NCBI GenBank assembly: GCA_017999645.1
Contig: JAGNLJ010000003.1
Location: 1 to 64,000 of the forward strand
DNA length: 64,000 nt
DNA from: Alphaproteobacteria bacterium
GTDB lineage: Bacteria; Pseudomonadota; Alphaproteobacteria; Micavibrionales; Micavibrionaceae
Direction of reading: 5' to 3'
Below are positions 16,005 through 23,917 of this stretch, piece by piece. How positions within the stretch are numbered: position 1 is the first letter of the stretch; each line of letters opens with the position of its first letter. Both the position numbers and the translations under genes were made by a program. The notes under the pieces are model-generated. The model was not told the origin of the DNA, did no database searches, and was given only the letters and a program-made list of their open reading frames with translations.

Positions 16005-16459
16005 AGCTTTATTTTTTCTTTCTGCGCCGACAGCGTGCCCTGATCGATAATCGCGACCGTCAGGCGTGAAATCGCGACGCGTTTGCCCGTCGCCTCTTCC
16101 ACGATATCCGTCTGCCATACTTGCGTGCGCTTGCCCACATGCAGCGGCGAGCAGGTGCCGATCACATGGCCCTTGGTCACCGCGCGGATATGGTTGGCAT
16201 TGATCTCGATGCCAACGGCGCGGTGCGTGTCCGGGTCGATGGTCATCCACGCCGCGACGCTGCCGAGACTTTCCGCGAGAACGCAACTCGCGCCGCCATG
16301 CAGGATTCCAAACGGCTGCGTCGTGCGATTATCGACAGGTAAACGCCCTCTCAGGAAATCGGCGCCCACCTCGGTGAATTCAAACCCGAGATACGCGGTC
16401 ATGTTCGTGTTGCGGAAATTTTTAAGATCGTCGAGCGTGTAATCCTTGAACCAGATCAC
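16001..16459 (-). CDS. Hotdog-fold acyl-CoA thioesterase (PaaI/YdiI type)
   Basis: A 152-aa single hotdog domain. The active-site segment QPFGILHGGASCVLAESLGS matches the PaaI/MenI (YdiI) thioesterase subfamily: HGG near the end of the first strand and a catalytic Glu on the central helix. The likely reaction is hydrolysis of an aryl- or medium-chain acyl-CoA thioester; the substrate cannot be named. It begins with GTG 16459 in a GTGA overlap with the fabI stop, so it is translationally coupled to fatty-acid synthesis. Its stop overlaps the convergent frameshifted gene by 4 bp. Confidence 0.88.
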   Translation of the reverse strand: MIWFKDYTLDDLKNFRNTNMTAYLGFEFTEVGADFLRGRLPVDNRTTQPFGILHGGASCVLAESLGSVAAWMTIDPDTHRAVGIEINANHIRAVTKGHVIGTCSPLHVGKRTQVWQTDIVEEATGKRVAISRLTVAIIDQGTLSAQKEKIKL

Positions 16460-17307
16460 GCGGCGGCATCTTTCTTCGGCGCGATGCCGTTCAGCAACTC
16501 AGCCGTCTGCGCGGCGGAATCCACATTCACCATGCCGACCGTGTGATAGCCGGAATCGACATGCAGCACTTCACCCGTCACACCGCTGCCTAAATCCGAC
16601 AGCAGGAACAGGCCCGAGCGGCCCACATCCTCAATCGTCACGTTGCGGCGGAGCGGTGAATTGAGTTCATTCCACTTAAGAATGTAACGGAAATCACCAA
16701 TGCCCGACGCCGCCAGCGTCTTGATCGGGCCCGCCGAAATCGCGTTGACGCGGATATTTTGCGGGCCGAGATCGGTGGCGAGATAACGCACGCTCGCCTC
16801 GAGCGCCGCCTTTGCCACGCCCATGACATTATAATGCGGCATCACGCGCTCGGACCCGTAATAGGTGAGCGTCACAAGCGAGCCGCCATTTTTCATCAAA
16901 GGCGCCGCACGCTGCGCAACCGCCGTAAACGAATAAACCGAGATATCCATCGTGCGCTGGAAATTCGCGCGCGTGGTGTTCAGGTACAAACCGTCCAGCT
17001 CGTTCTTATCTGAGAATGCAATCGCATGAACGACGAAATCCAGCGAACCCCATTTCTGCTCAATCGCCTTGAAGGTGCGGTCGATGCTGGCTTCATCCGT
17101 GACATCGCACGCCTCGACGATGGGCGATTTCACGCTCTCGGCCAGCGGCCTCACGCGCTTTTCCAGCGCATCGCCCTGATAGGTAAAGGCCAGTTCGGCA
17201 CCGCTGGCGGCCGCCATTTCGGCGATCCCCCAGGCGATGGAACGGTCGTTCGCGACCCCCATAATCAGGCCGCGCTTACCCTTGAGAAACTGGTTGTTGT
17301 TATCCAT
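16456..17307 (-). CDS. fabI: Enoyl-[acyl-carrier-protein] reductase (NADH)
   Basis: Final reduction of each fatty-acid elongation cycle; target of triclosan and isoniazid-type inhibitors. A 283-aa SDR protein. The nucleotide-binding GVANDRSIAWGIAE (17-30) replaces the classical GxxxGxG, as in FabI. The active-site set is Y149 (TYYGSERVMPHYN), Y159 and K166 (MGVAKAALE), with the 10- and 7-residue spacing of E. coli FabI. GPIKTLAASGI near 200 is the substrate loop. ATG 17307 is used; the in-frame 17343 start adds 12 residues without support. First gene of a fabI-thioesterase pair. Confidence 0.96.
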   Translation of the reverse strand: MDNNNQFLKGKRGLIMGVANDRSIAWGIAEMAAASGAELAFTYQGDALEKRVRPLAESVKSPIVEACDVTDEASIDRTFKAIEQKWGSLDFVVHAIAFSDKNELDGLYLNTTRANFQRTMDISVYSFTAVAQRAAPLMKNGGSLVTLTYYGSERVMPHYNVMGVAKAALEASVRYLATDLGPQNIRVNAISAGPIKTLAASGIGDFRYILKWNELNSPLRRNVTIEDVGRSGLFLLSDLGSGVTGEVLHVDSGYHTVGMVNVDSAAQTAELLNGIAPKKDAAA

Positions 17308-17352
17308 GACATAAAACCCTAAAAACCTGAGTATCCTACACATTTCAGGGGC

Positions 17353-17380
17353 TTCGTCCAGTCTCTATACATGCTAAACT
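17353..17380 (+). promoter_or_regulatory. Possible extended -10 promoter, leaderless
   Basis: TGC-TAAACT (extended -10 at 17372-17380) lies 7 nt before ATG 17388. The -35 (TTCGTC, 16-bp spacer) is poor. The position of the -10 relative to the ATG repeats the leaderless pattern seen at 11200, 30508 and 39959. Confidence 0.4.
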
Positions 17381-17387
17381 GACCGCC

Positions 17388-18707
17388 ATGGGTCTCGAAA
17401 CCGCCGCCGTCGATCATGCCTGCAACGTCGTCCGCAGGGAAATTCAGGAAGAATTTCCCCAGCTGACGCTGCTCTATATCGTCCACCAGGACGGCCAGCG
17501 TGCCAAAGCCCTCGAAGCGCGCCGCTCCGAACTGCTCGGACACCCTGCCGGCGAGGCTTTTCTCCCCTACCTCCAGAAACAGGCCGAAAAGACCGGCTCT
17601 GAGTTTTCCGGAATATGCATCGGGCGCGAAAAGAAGCTCCTGAAGCTCATGGCCAGGGACAAAATCCTCGCCTGTTTCTTTGTAAACGCGGAATTACTGG
17701 AAAGCACCGACGAGGCGCGGCGTCATGCACTCTTCCTCGCCTGGCAGGCAATTTCCCTCGTCGAAGATTACGAAGAGGAAAGAAAAGACGACTTCCAGGA
17801 ATCCGGCGGCGTTGTCATTCCCAAAGCCGACAAAGTGCTACGCACATGGAAATACATGCTGGGCGAAGCCTTTTCAGTCCTGATGTTGGAGATGGAAAAA
17901 AAGCGCGATTCAATCGGCGCTTTGGGCCGCGCGCGCAGCACCATGGTACTCACCGCAACGCCCGGAGCAAAACCCGAGCATTACGCCTTCCCGCTTATTT
18001 ATGACGCCACGCGCCTTCTTTACCATGAAATGGCAAAATCTCCTGGGGCCGAGCAACATGTTCGCCACGCGCTGCACCTGACGAAAGAAATCGGCGAAAC
18101 ATTCGACCGCACCGCCGTCCGCCAGTGGTGGCTCTTCAGCCGCACCGCGCAGGAAATGGCGTGGCTCGGCGCCGACAACAAAAGCATCCTCGGCGCGGCG
18201 GTTTACAGCAGTGAAGATCCGTATATCCGCGCGACCGCCTATCTCGTCGCCGAAGCACTGAACATCCAGACACTTCTGCCAGCACCCGTTGGTTCCTACA
18301 ATCCCTTCGCCGAACCCGAAACGAACGAGCGTCATCATATGAAAGCCTGCGAGGAGGCCTTCCGCTCGACCATCGGCCGCGCCAATCAGAACAACAGCTC
18401 GCTGCCCTTCGTCGAGGAAGCGCAGAAACATAACCGCCGCCTGATGAGCGGCAACCCGATCGGCTGGTGCGCATGGCCGCTGATGTGCGCGGAAGTCGCC
18501 TGCCGCACTTCTCCCACCGAGGCGAAAATTGTTTTCGACAAGGCGCTCACCGAAACGCCGTGGATCAAAGTTCAGGACATCGTGCGTATGATTATCCTGC
18601 TCCGCCGTGAAGGCGCAGAGGTTACATCCGAATTACTCACGGAAAAACTTCAGGAAGTCGACGATCTGAAATTCCTTGCGCCCTGCTTCAGCGCAAGATC
18701 GGCCTAA
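17388..18707 (+). CDS. Conserved-looking hypothetical protein
   Basis: A 439-aa cytoplasmic protein with no signal peptide and mostly helical character. It is not recognised. Notable segments are LYIVHQDGQRAKALEARRSE near the N-terminus, an acidic stretch SLVEDYEEERKDDFQESGG (127-145), QWWLFSRTAQEMAWLGADNK (about 250-269) and SGNPIGWCAWPLMCAEVACR (about 363-382). The C-terminal third looks like alpha-helical repeats. Codon use matches core genes and the length is stable, so it is very likely real. It runs away from fabI and ends before the repeat/terminator cluster at 18738-18852. Confidence 0.78.
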   Translation: MGLETAAVDHACNVVRREIQEEFPQLTLLYIVHQDGQRAKALEARRSELLGHPAGEAFLPYLQKQAEKTGSEFSGICIGREKKLLKLMARDKILACFFVNAELLESTDEARRHALFLAWQAISLVEDYEEERKDDFQESGGVVIPKADKVLRTWKYMLGEAFSVLMLEMEKKRDSIGALGRARSTMVLTATPGAKPEHYAFPLIYDATRLLYHEMAKSPGAEQHVRHALHLTKEIGETFDRTAVRQWWLFSRTAQEMAWLGADNKSILGAAVYSSEDPYIRATAYLVAEALNIQTLLPAPVGSYNPFAEPETNERHHMKACEEAFRSTIGRANQNNSSLPFVEEAQKHNRRLMSGNPIGWCAWPLMCAEVACRTSPTEAKIVFDKALTETPWIKVQDIVRMIILLRREGAEVTSELLTEKLQEVDDLKFLAPCFSARSA

Positions 18708-18737
18708 ATAAATTTTTTGTCTTCCCCACCCTATTTT

Positions 18738-18764
18738 GTCTTCCCCGCGAAGGCGGGGATCCGG
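18738..18764. repeat. Repeat arm, CTTCCCCGCGAAGGCGGGG family
   Basis: GTCTTCCCCGCGAAGGCGGG + GATCCGG. Stem CCCCGC-GAAG-GCGGGG. The tail GATCC is shared with copies at 6766, 34101 and 48921. Confidence 0.75.
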
Positions 18765-18797
18765 CAAAAAATAAAGTGCGGCGCTTTCGCGCCGCAC
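18765..18797 (-). terminator. Rho-independent terminator of the 17 kDa antigen gene
   Basis: GTGCGGCGC-TTTC-GCGCCGCAC (18776-18797) is a perfect 9-bp stem. On the minus strand it is followed by TTTATTTTTTG, a good U-tract. It lies about 60 bp past the stop of the gene at 18860. Confidence 0.8.
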
Positions 18798-18805
18798 CTC
18801 AATTC

Positions 18806-18852
18806 CAGATCCCCGTTCACGCTCGCTTTAAGCTCGCTGCCGGGGATGACAG
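18806..18852. repeat. Palindromic repeat of the GTCATCCCCGGCAGCGAGC type
   Basis: CAGATCCCCGTTCACGCTCG, then CTTTAAGCTCGCTGCCGGGG + ATGACAG. The ends are inverse copies (AGATCCCCG / CGGGGATGAC). The inner GCTCGCTTTAAGCTCGC is partly palindromic. It lies just inside the 3' flank of the 17 kDa antigen gene. Confidence 0.7.
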
Positions 18853-18859
18853 ATATCGA

Positions 18860-19345
18860 TTAACCGTTAACGATTTCCCAGCTGCCGTCAGGCTGCTGGC
18901 AAGCCGTGCCGTAACCTTTTTCAGAGCGACCGCCGACAACGATGGTCTGCTGGTATTCACGGCAGTAACGGCCAGACGAGCTGTAACCGTCGCGGGTGGG
19001 CGTGTAGGAGCCGTGGTTACCGCTTTGCGGGTTGTTCCACGAGATGCTTTCACCGACAGGAGCGTTGTAAGCTCTCGACTGTGCCTGTGCCGCATAACCC
19101 CGGTCAGCGTTATCGAGCGAAGCACCGATTTCAGAACCGACGAGGGCGCCGAGCAGAACGCCAGCACCTGTTGCCCACAGACGACCCGAGCCGCCGCCAA
19201 CTTGCGATCCTAACAGACCACCGGCAACGGCGCCGAGGCCCGTACCGACAACCTGTTTATTTCCAGCTCCGCGCATCGTATTGGTGCAGCCAACCATGGC
19301 AAGCGCAGCGACTGTCATGACTGTCAGAGCAAAACTATTCTTCAT
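18860..19345 (-). CDS. 17 kDa surface antigen-type glycine-zipper lipoprotein
   Basis: A 161-aa outer-membrane lipoprotein. The signal peptide ends in lipobox LAMVGC (Cys at about residue 19). A glycine-zipper region with repeated G/A spacing follows (GTGLGAVAGGLLGSQVGGGS, then LWATGAGVLLGALVGSEIGA), probably membrane-embedded. The C-terminal part YCREYQQTIVVGGRSEKGYG + TACQQPDGSWEIV matches the Rickettsia 17 kDa antigen / RT0821 surface-protein family. GAAAGG lies upstream of the ATG. A strong terminator follows the gene. The role in the envelope is structural by inference; no enzymatic site is seen. Confidence 0.9.
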   Translation of the reverse strand: MKNSFALTVMTVAALAMVGCTNTMRGAGNKQVVGTGLGAVAGGLLGSQVGGGSGRLWATGAGVLLGALVGSEIGASLDNADRGYAAQAQSRAYNAPVGESISWNNPQSGNHGSYTPTRDGYSSSGRYCREYQQTIVVGGRSEKGYGTACQQPDGSWEIVNG

Positions 19346-19442
19346 AAATAAGCCTTTCTTTATTGCGATTTTGGTCCCACACCATATATCTAATTAATTC
19401 GTGTGTACATGTTATACGCTTGAGATAGGAATTCCTCCCGCT

Positions 19443-20045
19443 ATGGTCGATAATATTTTTAAAGAATATGGAAACAACCCGGTGGTCCTCTTTCATAAGT
19501 GGCATGCCGAGGCTGAGAAATCCGAAATAAACGACCCCAATGCCATGGCCCTGGCGACTGTGGATAAAGAGGGCCGTCCCGGGGTCCGCATGGTGCTGCT
19601 CAAGGGCGCGGATGAAAACGGGTTCACGTTTTATACGAACCTCGAAAGCGCCAAGGCTGAAGCGCTTCAGGCGCACCCCTACGCCGCCCTGAATTTTCAC
19701 TGGAAAAGCCTCGAGAAACAGATCCGCATCTCCGGTCCCGTCGTAAAAACAACCGATGAGGAAAATGACAAATATTTCGCCAGCCGCAGCCGCGCCAGCC
19801 GCCTCGGCGCATGGGCTTCAAACCAGAGCAGGCCGTGCGAGGATTACAGCACCTTCGAAAAACTCGTGACCAAGGCTGAAAAGAAATTCGCAGGCCAGCA
19901 AATTCCGCGCCCGGAACACTGGGGCGGTTTCCGCGTTATGCCGGAACGCATGGAATTCTGGATCGGCCACCCCGACCGGCTACATAAGAGATTTGTCTAC
20001 ACAAAACAGGATAAGGATTGGACAGCGCACTGGCTGTTCCCGTGA
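19443..20045 (+). CDS. pdxH: Pyridoxamine 5'-phosphate oxidase
   Basis: FMN-dependent enzyme that forms pyridoxal 5'-phosphate from PNP or PMP. The 200-aa protein has the N-terminal DPNAMALATVDKEGRPGVRM, then VLLKGADENGFTFYTNLESA (FMN-binding), SLEKQIRISG (PLP site), SRASRLGAWASNQS and the terminal RPEHWGGFRVMPERMEFWIG with RLHKRFVY. ATG 19443 (MVDNIFKEYG) is preceded by AGGA; an upstream ATG at 19401 adds a non-homologous stretch. The end DWTAHWLFP differs slightly from the usual W...RLxP but keeps the shape. Confidence 0.95.
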   Translation: MVDNIFKEYGNNPVVLFHKWHAEAEKSEINDPNAMALATVDKEGRPGVRMVLLKGADENGFTFYTNLESAKAEALQAHPYAALNFHWKSLEKQIRISGPVVKTTDEENDKYFASRSRASRLGAWASNQSRPCEDYSTFEKLVTKAEKKFAGQQIPRPEHWGGFRVMPERMEFWIGHPDRLHKRFVYTKQDKDWTAHWLFP

Positions 20046-20060
20046 GAAACTTTAATTTAT

Positions 20061-20103
20061 CGTCATCCCGAGCGAAGCATCGCGAAGCCGAGGGATCTTG
20101 GGC
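20061..20103. repeat. Repeat family B, left copy at GIY-YIG locus 2
   Basis: CGTCATCCCGAGCGAAGCAT, then CGCGAAGCCGAGGGATCTTG + GGC, ending directly at the ATG of the nuclease gene. Its inverse lies at 20391-20422. Confidence 0.9.
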
Positions 20104-20445
20104 ATGAAACAGTTTGCGATATACTTCATGACGAATTGGACCAACAAAATTTTATATGTTGGGGTAACGAGCAATCTTGAACAACGAGTATGGCAACATA
20201 AAAGTAAAATTATTGAAGGGTTTACTAAAAAATATAATACCGACAAGCTTGTTTACTTTGAGCAATACGAAGATTCGGAAAATGCTATTAAAAGGGAAAA
20301 ACAGATAAAAAACTGGAGCCGCAAGAAAAAGGATATTCTTGTAAACCAGATGAACCCTGACTGGAAAGACTTGTCACAAAAATGGTATAGCGAAGATCCC
20401 TCGACTTCGCTCGGGATGACGGAAACAAAATTTAAAGGAATATAA
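20104..20445 (+). CDS. Small GIY-YIG endonuclease-like protein, repeat-associated (locus 2)
   Basis: A 113-aa stand-alone GIY-YIG domain. Motifs are AIYFMTNWTNKILYVGVTSN, the Arg in LEQRVWQHKS, the Glu in AIKREKQIKNWSRKKKD and the closing NPDWKDLSQ. It is a paralogue of the protein at 10710 but is flanked by a different repeat family. The start ATG follows the left repeat with no gap. The C-terminal 18 or so residues (from YSEDPSTSLGMTETKF) are encoded by the right repeat, which is the inverse of the left. The body of the gene is more AT-rich than its neighbours. htpG starts right after the stop codon, so expression of htpG may pass through this cassette. Confidence 0.85.
   Translation: MKQFAIYFMTNWTNKILYVGVTSNLEQRVWQHKSKIIEGFTKKYNTDKLVYFEQYEDSENAIKREKQIKNWSRKKKDILVNQMNPDWKDLSQKWYSEDPSTSLGMTETKFKGI
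20391..20422. repeat. Repeat family B, right (inverted) copy at GIY-YIG locus 2
   Basis: CGAAGATCCCTCGACTTCGC + TCGGGATGACGG. This is the inverse complement of the copy at 20061 apart from a shorter centre. It lies inside the 3' end of the nuclease gene. Confidence 0.9.
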
Positions 20446-22311
20446 ATGACAACCAATTCAATGAATTTCAGCGCCGATGTTTCACGCCTCCTCGATATCG
20501 TGGCCAACGCGCTCTATACGAACCACGATGTTTTCCTGCGCGAGTTGATCTCGAATGCGGCCGACGCCTGCGACCGCCTGCGCTATGACGCCATCCAGAA
20601 CCCGGACCTGACAAAAGACAACCCCTCCTTCCGCATCCATGTGTACAAGGACACCACGACCCGCACGCTCGTACTCGTCGATAACGGCATCGGCATGAAC
20701 AAGGCGGAACTGGTTGAAAATCTCGGTACCATCGCCAAATCCGGCACAGCCGCACTCATGGAAAAAATGAAAGGCAGCAACGATTCACCGAAACTCATCG
20801 GCCAGTTCGGCGTCGGTTTCTACGCAAGCTATATGGTCGCCACGAAAGTCACGGTCGTCAGTCGCAAGGCCGGCGAAAGCGAAACATGGACATGGGTTTC
20901 CGATGGACGCACCGGCTTCGACGTGCGCGAAGCAACGCAGGACGAAATCAAAAAACTCGACGGCACGCGCGGCACCGCCGTTATCCTCAATATCAAGGAC
21001 GAAGCCGCCGAATTCCTGCTCGATGAAAAAATCAAGCTCACCTCCCTACATTACTCCGATCACATCGATGTCCCGATTTTTCTGGGCGAACCCGGCACCG
21101 CAGACAAGGAAAAGCCGCTCAACAAAGCCTCCGCCCTCTGGACGCGGCCCAAAGCCGATATCACAGTGGAGCAATACAACGAATTCTACCGCCACATTTC
21201 GCATGGCTTCGACGAACCGCTGATGATCTCGCACTGGCACGCGGAAGGAAAAATCGAATATACCGGCCTGCTGTTTATACCTACCTTACGCCCTTGGGAT
21301 CTGTTCGACCCCTCGCGCCGCAGCTTCGTAAATCTCTACGTCCGCCGCGTATTCATCACCGACAGCTTAGAGACCCTGATGTTTCCGTGGCTGCGCTTCG
21401 TGCGCGGCGTCATCGACAGCCAGGATTTACCGCTGAACATCAGCCGCGAAAGCCTGCAATACAATCCGCTACTGCCGAAAATCCGCTCCGGCGTCGCCAA
21501 GAAAATCCTCAGCGACCTCGACAGGATTTCACACGATGACGAACATGCCTTCATCGCCTTCTGGGGCCAGTTCGGCGCAGTCATCAAGGAAGGCCTCTAT
21601 GACGCCGCCGAGCACCGCGAGGACATCTTCAAAATCTGCCGCTTCTATTCCACGCTGAATGACGGTGAAAAATTCATCAGCCTTGATGACTATGTGAGCC
21701 GCATGAAAGAAGGCCAGGAGGAAATCTATTACATCAGCGGTGAAAAAATCGACACGCTGGTTTCCTCGCCGCAGATCGAGGGCTTTCGCGCGCGCGGGAT
21801 CGAGGTTCTTTATCTCACCGACACGATCGATGATTTCTGGCTGCAGAACGTGCCCGAATTTAAAGGCAAGAAATTCAAATCCGTCACCAAGGGCGACATC
21901 AATCTCGGCGAAAACGACAAGGACAAGAAAGAACAACCGCCGAAAGAATCCGCAGACCTGATCAAACAACTTAAAGAAGTCCTGAAGGACGACGTTTCCG
22001 ATGTCCGCATCTCAAAACGCCTGACTGAATCTCCCGTCTGCCTCGTCGCGCAGGAACGCGGCGTCGACATGCATATGGAGCGCGTGCTGAAAATTCACCA
22101 GAAATACGCGGGCAACTCGAAACCTGTCCTTGAGATCAACATCAAACACCCGCTGATCGAAAAACTCGGCGCGAAAACCGGTGACACCGAATTATTCGCC
22201 GACGCCGCGCATCTCCTGCTCGATCAGGCGCGCATCGTGCAGGGCGAACCCGTGAATGACGCGGGCGCGTTCGCGCGGCGCCTGAGCGCCTTCATGGCCA
22301 GCGGCCTTTAA
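20446..22311 (+). CDS. htpG: Chaperone protein HtpG (Hsp90)
   Basis: Cytosolic Hsp90 homologue that folds client proteins with ATP. The 621-aa protein has the GHKL ATPase site: the catalytic Glu and Asn in FLRELISNAADACDRLRYDA, DNGIGMNK, and GQFGVGFYASYMVA. The middle domain has the conserved Arg loop (LPLNISRESLQYNPLL) and the C-terminal dimerisation domain is complete. AAAGGA precedes the ATG, which is immediately after the stop of the repeat-associated nuclease. Length is normal for the family. Confidence 0.96.
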   Translation: MTTNSMNFSADVSRLLDIVANALYTNHDVFLRELISNAADACDRLRYDAIQNPDLTKDNPSFRIHVYKDTTTRTLVLVDNGIGMNKAELVENLGTIAKSGTAALMEKMKGSNDSPKLIGQFGVGFYASYMVATKVTVVSRKAGESETWTWVSDGRTGFDVREATQDEIKKLDGTRGTAVILNIKDEAAEFLLDEKIKLTSLHYSDHIDVPIFLGEPGTADKEKPLNKASALWTRPKADITVEQYNEFYRHISHGFDEPLMISHWHAEGKIEYTGLLFIPTLRPWDLFDPSRRSFVNLYVRRVFITDSLETLMFPWLRFVRGVIDSQDLPLNISRESLQYNPLLPKIRSGVAKKILSDLDRISHDDEHAFIAFWGQFGAVIKEGLYDAAEHREDIFKICRFYSTLNDGEKFISLDDYVSRMKEGQEEIYYISGEKIDTLVSSPQIEGFRARGIEVLYLTDTIDDFWLQNVPEFKGKKFKSVTKGDINLGENDKDKKEQPPKESADLIKQLKEVLKDDVSDVRISKRLTESPVCLVAQERGVDMHMERVLKIHQKYAGNSKPVLEINIKHPLIEKLGAKTGDTELFADAAHLLLDQARIVQGEPVNDAGAFARRLSAFMASGL

Positions 22312-22317
22312 AGCGGA

Positions 22318-23322
22318 TTAATCGTTGCAGCTCAGATTGTTATAGTCGTACCAGCAATTGATGCCGGGACACACCGCGTCCTGCCGCAATGCGCCGTCAA
22401 ACATGATAGCAACGCCGGTACGCACGGGCGGAACGCTGGCGCAGGATGGCGCATAAAATGTGTCGGTAACCCAGTCGATCACCCTGTCAACACCGGGACC
22501 TGTCGCCGGCCAGTCCACGGGCAGCGGATTGCCCACTTCGAGCGCATTGGCCCAGTTACCCCGGCACCCTTCGCACCCTCGCCTGTCGTTGCAGACATGC
22601 TCGTCGTAGGTAAGCCAGTTGTCCCTGTTTATGTTCGAGCATTTAGCTTCCATCCAGATTTCCGCCATGCTGCCGCAGATCACAGTCGGTGGCATCGGCA
22701 GCGGCGTGGCGGGCCGGTGCATCACAAAATTTTCTCTCCAGTAAGGCCGGAGCGACCAGCGAACCAGCATGGTAACGGCACGATCAAGATAGAGGTCATC
22801 CATGGGCGCGCCAGGCGGATTGGGGCCGGGCTCGGGCAAAATCAACGGCTGGAAAATATCGATCGGCATCTGGAGCACGATCACAAGCGGATTGATGGGG
22901 TTAGGAATCAGGGCACCCGTAAGCCACGGAATCGGGGCGCATGTCGGTCCGAAACAAAGCGGCGGCATGCGGAACAAGGTGCCATGCGGCGCTCCGGTGC
23001 CCACAAACCGGAACGCCCCGTCGCTGAACAGAACATTGTCCCTCTCGGGCATTTCGCGCATGTGATGATCGAAACAGGACATATAAAGAATGCTGTCTCT
23101 GAAAGTAATATCCTTGCTCAGCTGGATGAGTGTCTGGGCGGTTTCGAACTGGCGCTTGCCGCCCATCCATGAATGCGCCTTATGCACATCGTAAACGTCA
23201 GGATCGCAGGTAGGCGAAATCGGCTGGGCCCGCACATCGCCGCCCCATGCCAGGACAAGCATAAAAATCGTCAAAAAAACGTGTATTTTCAAGACAAACC
23301 GCCCGGGCCCCGAATAATTCAT
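22318..23322 (-). CDS. Cysteine-rich secreted protein of unknown function
   Basis: A 334-aa exported protein. The signal peptide (IHVFLTIFMLVLAWGGDVRA, cleavage before QPISP) is clear. The mature part holds about 17 cysteines in pairs suited to disulfides, for example SCFDHHMRE, LCFGPTCAP, CNDRRGCEGCRGNW and CPGINCWYDYNNLSC. There is a proline-rich middle (LILPEPGPNPPGAP) and many Trp and Asp/Asn residues. No family is recognised; the cysteine and size pattern superficially recalls conjugation proteins such as TraU, but the motifs do not match. Probably periplasmic or extracellular, DsbA-dependent. It converges on htpG with a 6-bp gap. Confidence 0.75.
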   Translation of the reverse strand: MNYSGPGRFVLKIHVFLTIFMLVLAWGGDVRAQPISPTCDPDVYDVHKAHSWMGGKRQFETAQTLIQLSKDITFRDSILYMSCFDHHMREMPERDNVLFSDGAFRFVGTGAPHGTLFRMPPLCFGPTCAPIPWLTGALIPNPINPLVIVLQMPIDIFQPLILPEPGPNPPGAPMDDLYLDRAVTMLVRWSLRPYWRENFVMHRPATPLPMPPTVICGSMAEIWMEAKCSNINRDNWLTYDEHVCNDRRGCEGCRGNWANALEVGNPLPVDWPATGPGVDRVIDWVTDTFYAPSCASVPPVRTGVAIMFDGALRQDAVCPGINCWYDYNNLSCND

Positions 23323-23371
23323 GTCGCTTTATAAGTTTATCACAGGACAGGAAGACGTGACCAGCTTGTCC

Positions 23372-23821
23372 TTAAAGCATTCCCTGGTAATGGCGGCGGG
23401 CCATTTCCTCGATTTCATCATCCGGGAAGTCGAAATGACGGCCTAATTCCTCGATCATAACCTGCCGGAGCAGGCTGAGCAGGTCGTCGCAGGATTCGCA
23501 CCACATATCGAGTAAGGGGCGGCGGTAGATGACCAGAACATCGTCGTCATTGGCAGTCTTCTTCTCGACGCCGGGAGAGATTTCCTTGCCGCTTTTGTAT
23601 TGCGCCAACAGGTCATACGGGTTCTCGAGATCCAGCTCCTCCACCGTCGTCTCGTCAGGAAAATCCTCGACGCGGATCGCAAGCCCTTCGCAATGCTCCA
23701 GCAATTCTTCCGGCAGATGCTCGACCATCGCCCCGGCAATGGACTCGATCTCATCAGTGCCCGGCGGCACCGAATGATTCATGATGATCCGTTGTTGTTG
23801 TGCTCCCATGACGCTAGCCAT
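23372..23821 (-). CDS. Zincin-like metallopeptidase family protein with altered HExxH
   Basis: A 149-aa protein resembling the small bacterial zincin family (formerly DUF1025). The C-terminal block LRQVMIEELGRHFDFPDDEI + EEM aligns with the HEIGHHFGLSDDEI motif of that family, but the first zinc histidine is replaced (EELGRH instead of HExxH). LLAQYKSG and VLVIYRRPLLDMW before it also fit. Start ATG 23821 (MASVMGAQQQ) is preceded by GGGAA; the in-frame extension to 23902 is unlikely. Either the enzyme uses different ligands or it is a non-catalytic relative. Confidence 0.72.
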   Translation of the reverse strand: MASVMGAQQQRIIMNHSVPPGTDEIESIAGAMVEHLPEELLEHCEGLAIRVEDFPDETTVEELDLENPYDLLAQYKSGKEISPGVEKKTANDDDVLVIYRRPLLDMWCESCDDLLSLLRQVMIEELGRHFDFPDDEIEEMARRHYQGML

Positions 23822-23917
23822 TTGCAATTCCCAGCGCGGATTTATCCGCCAAGCCTTTTTTTGATTCTGGATATAAGCGTACGACGATTTACAGGGAGGC
23901 ACAATGCTGTAAAGCCT

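Noticed and set aside
22318..23322. Conjugation protein TraU
   Set aside because: Only the length and cysteine content are similar. The sequence motifs do not match and no other tra gene is nearby.
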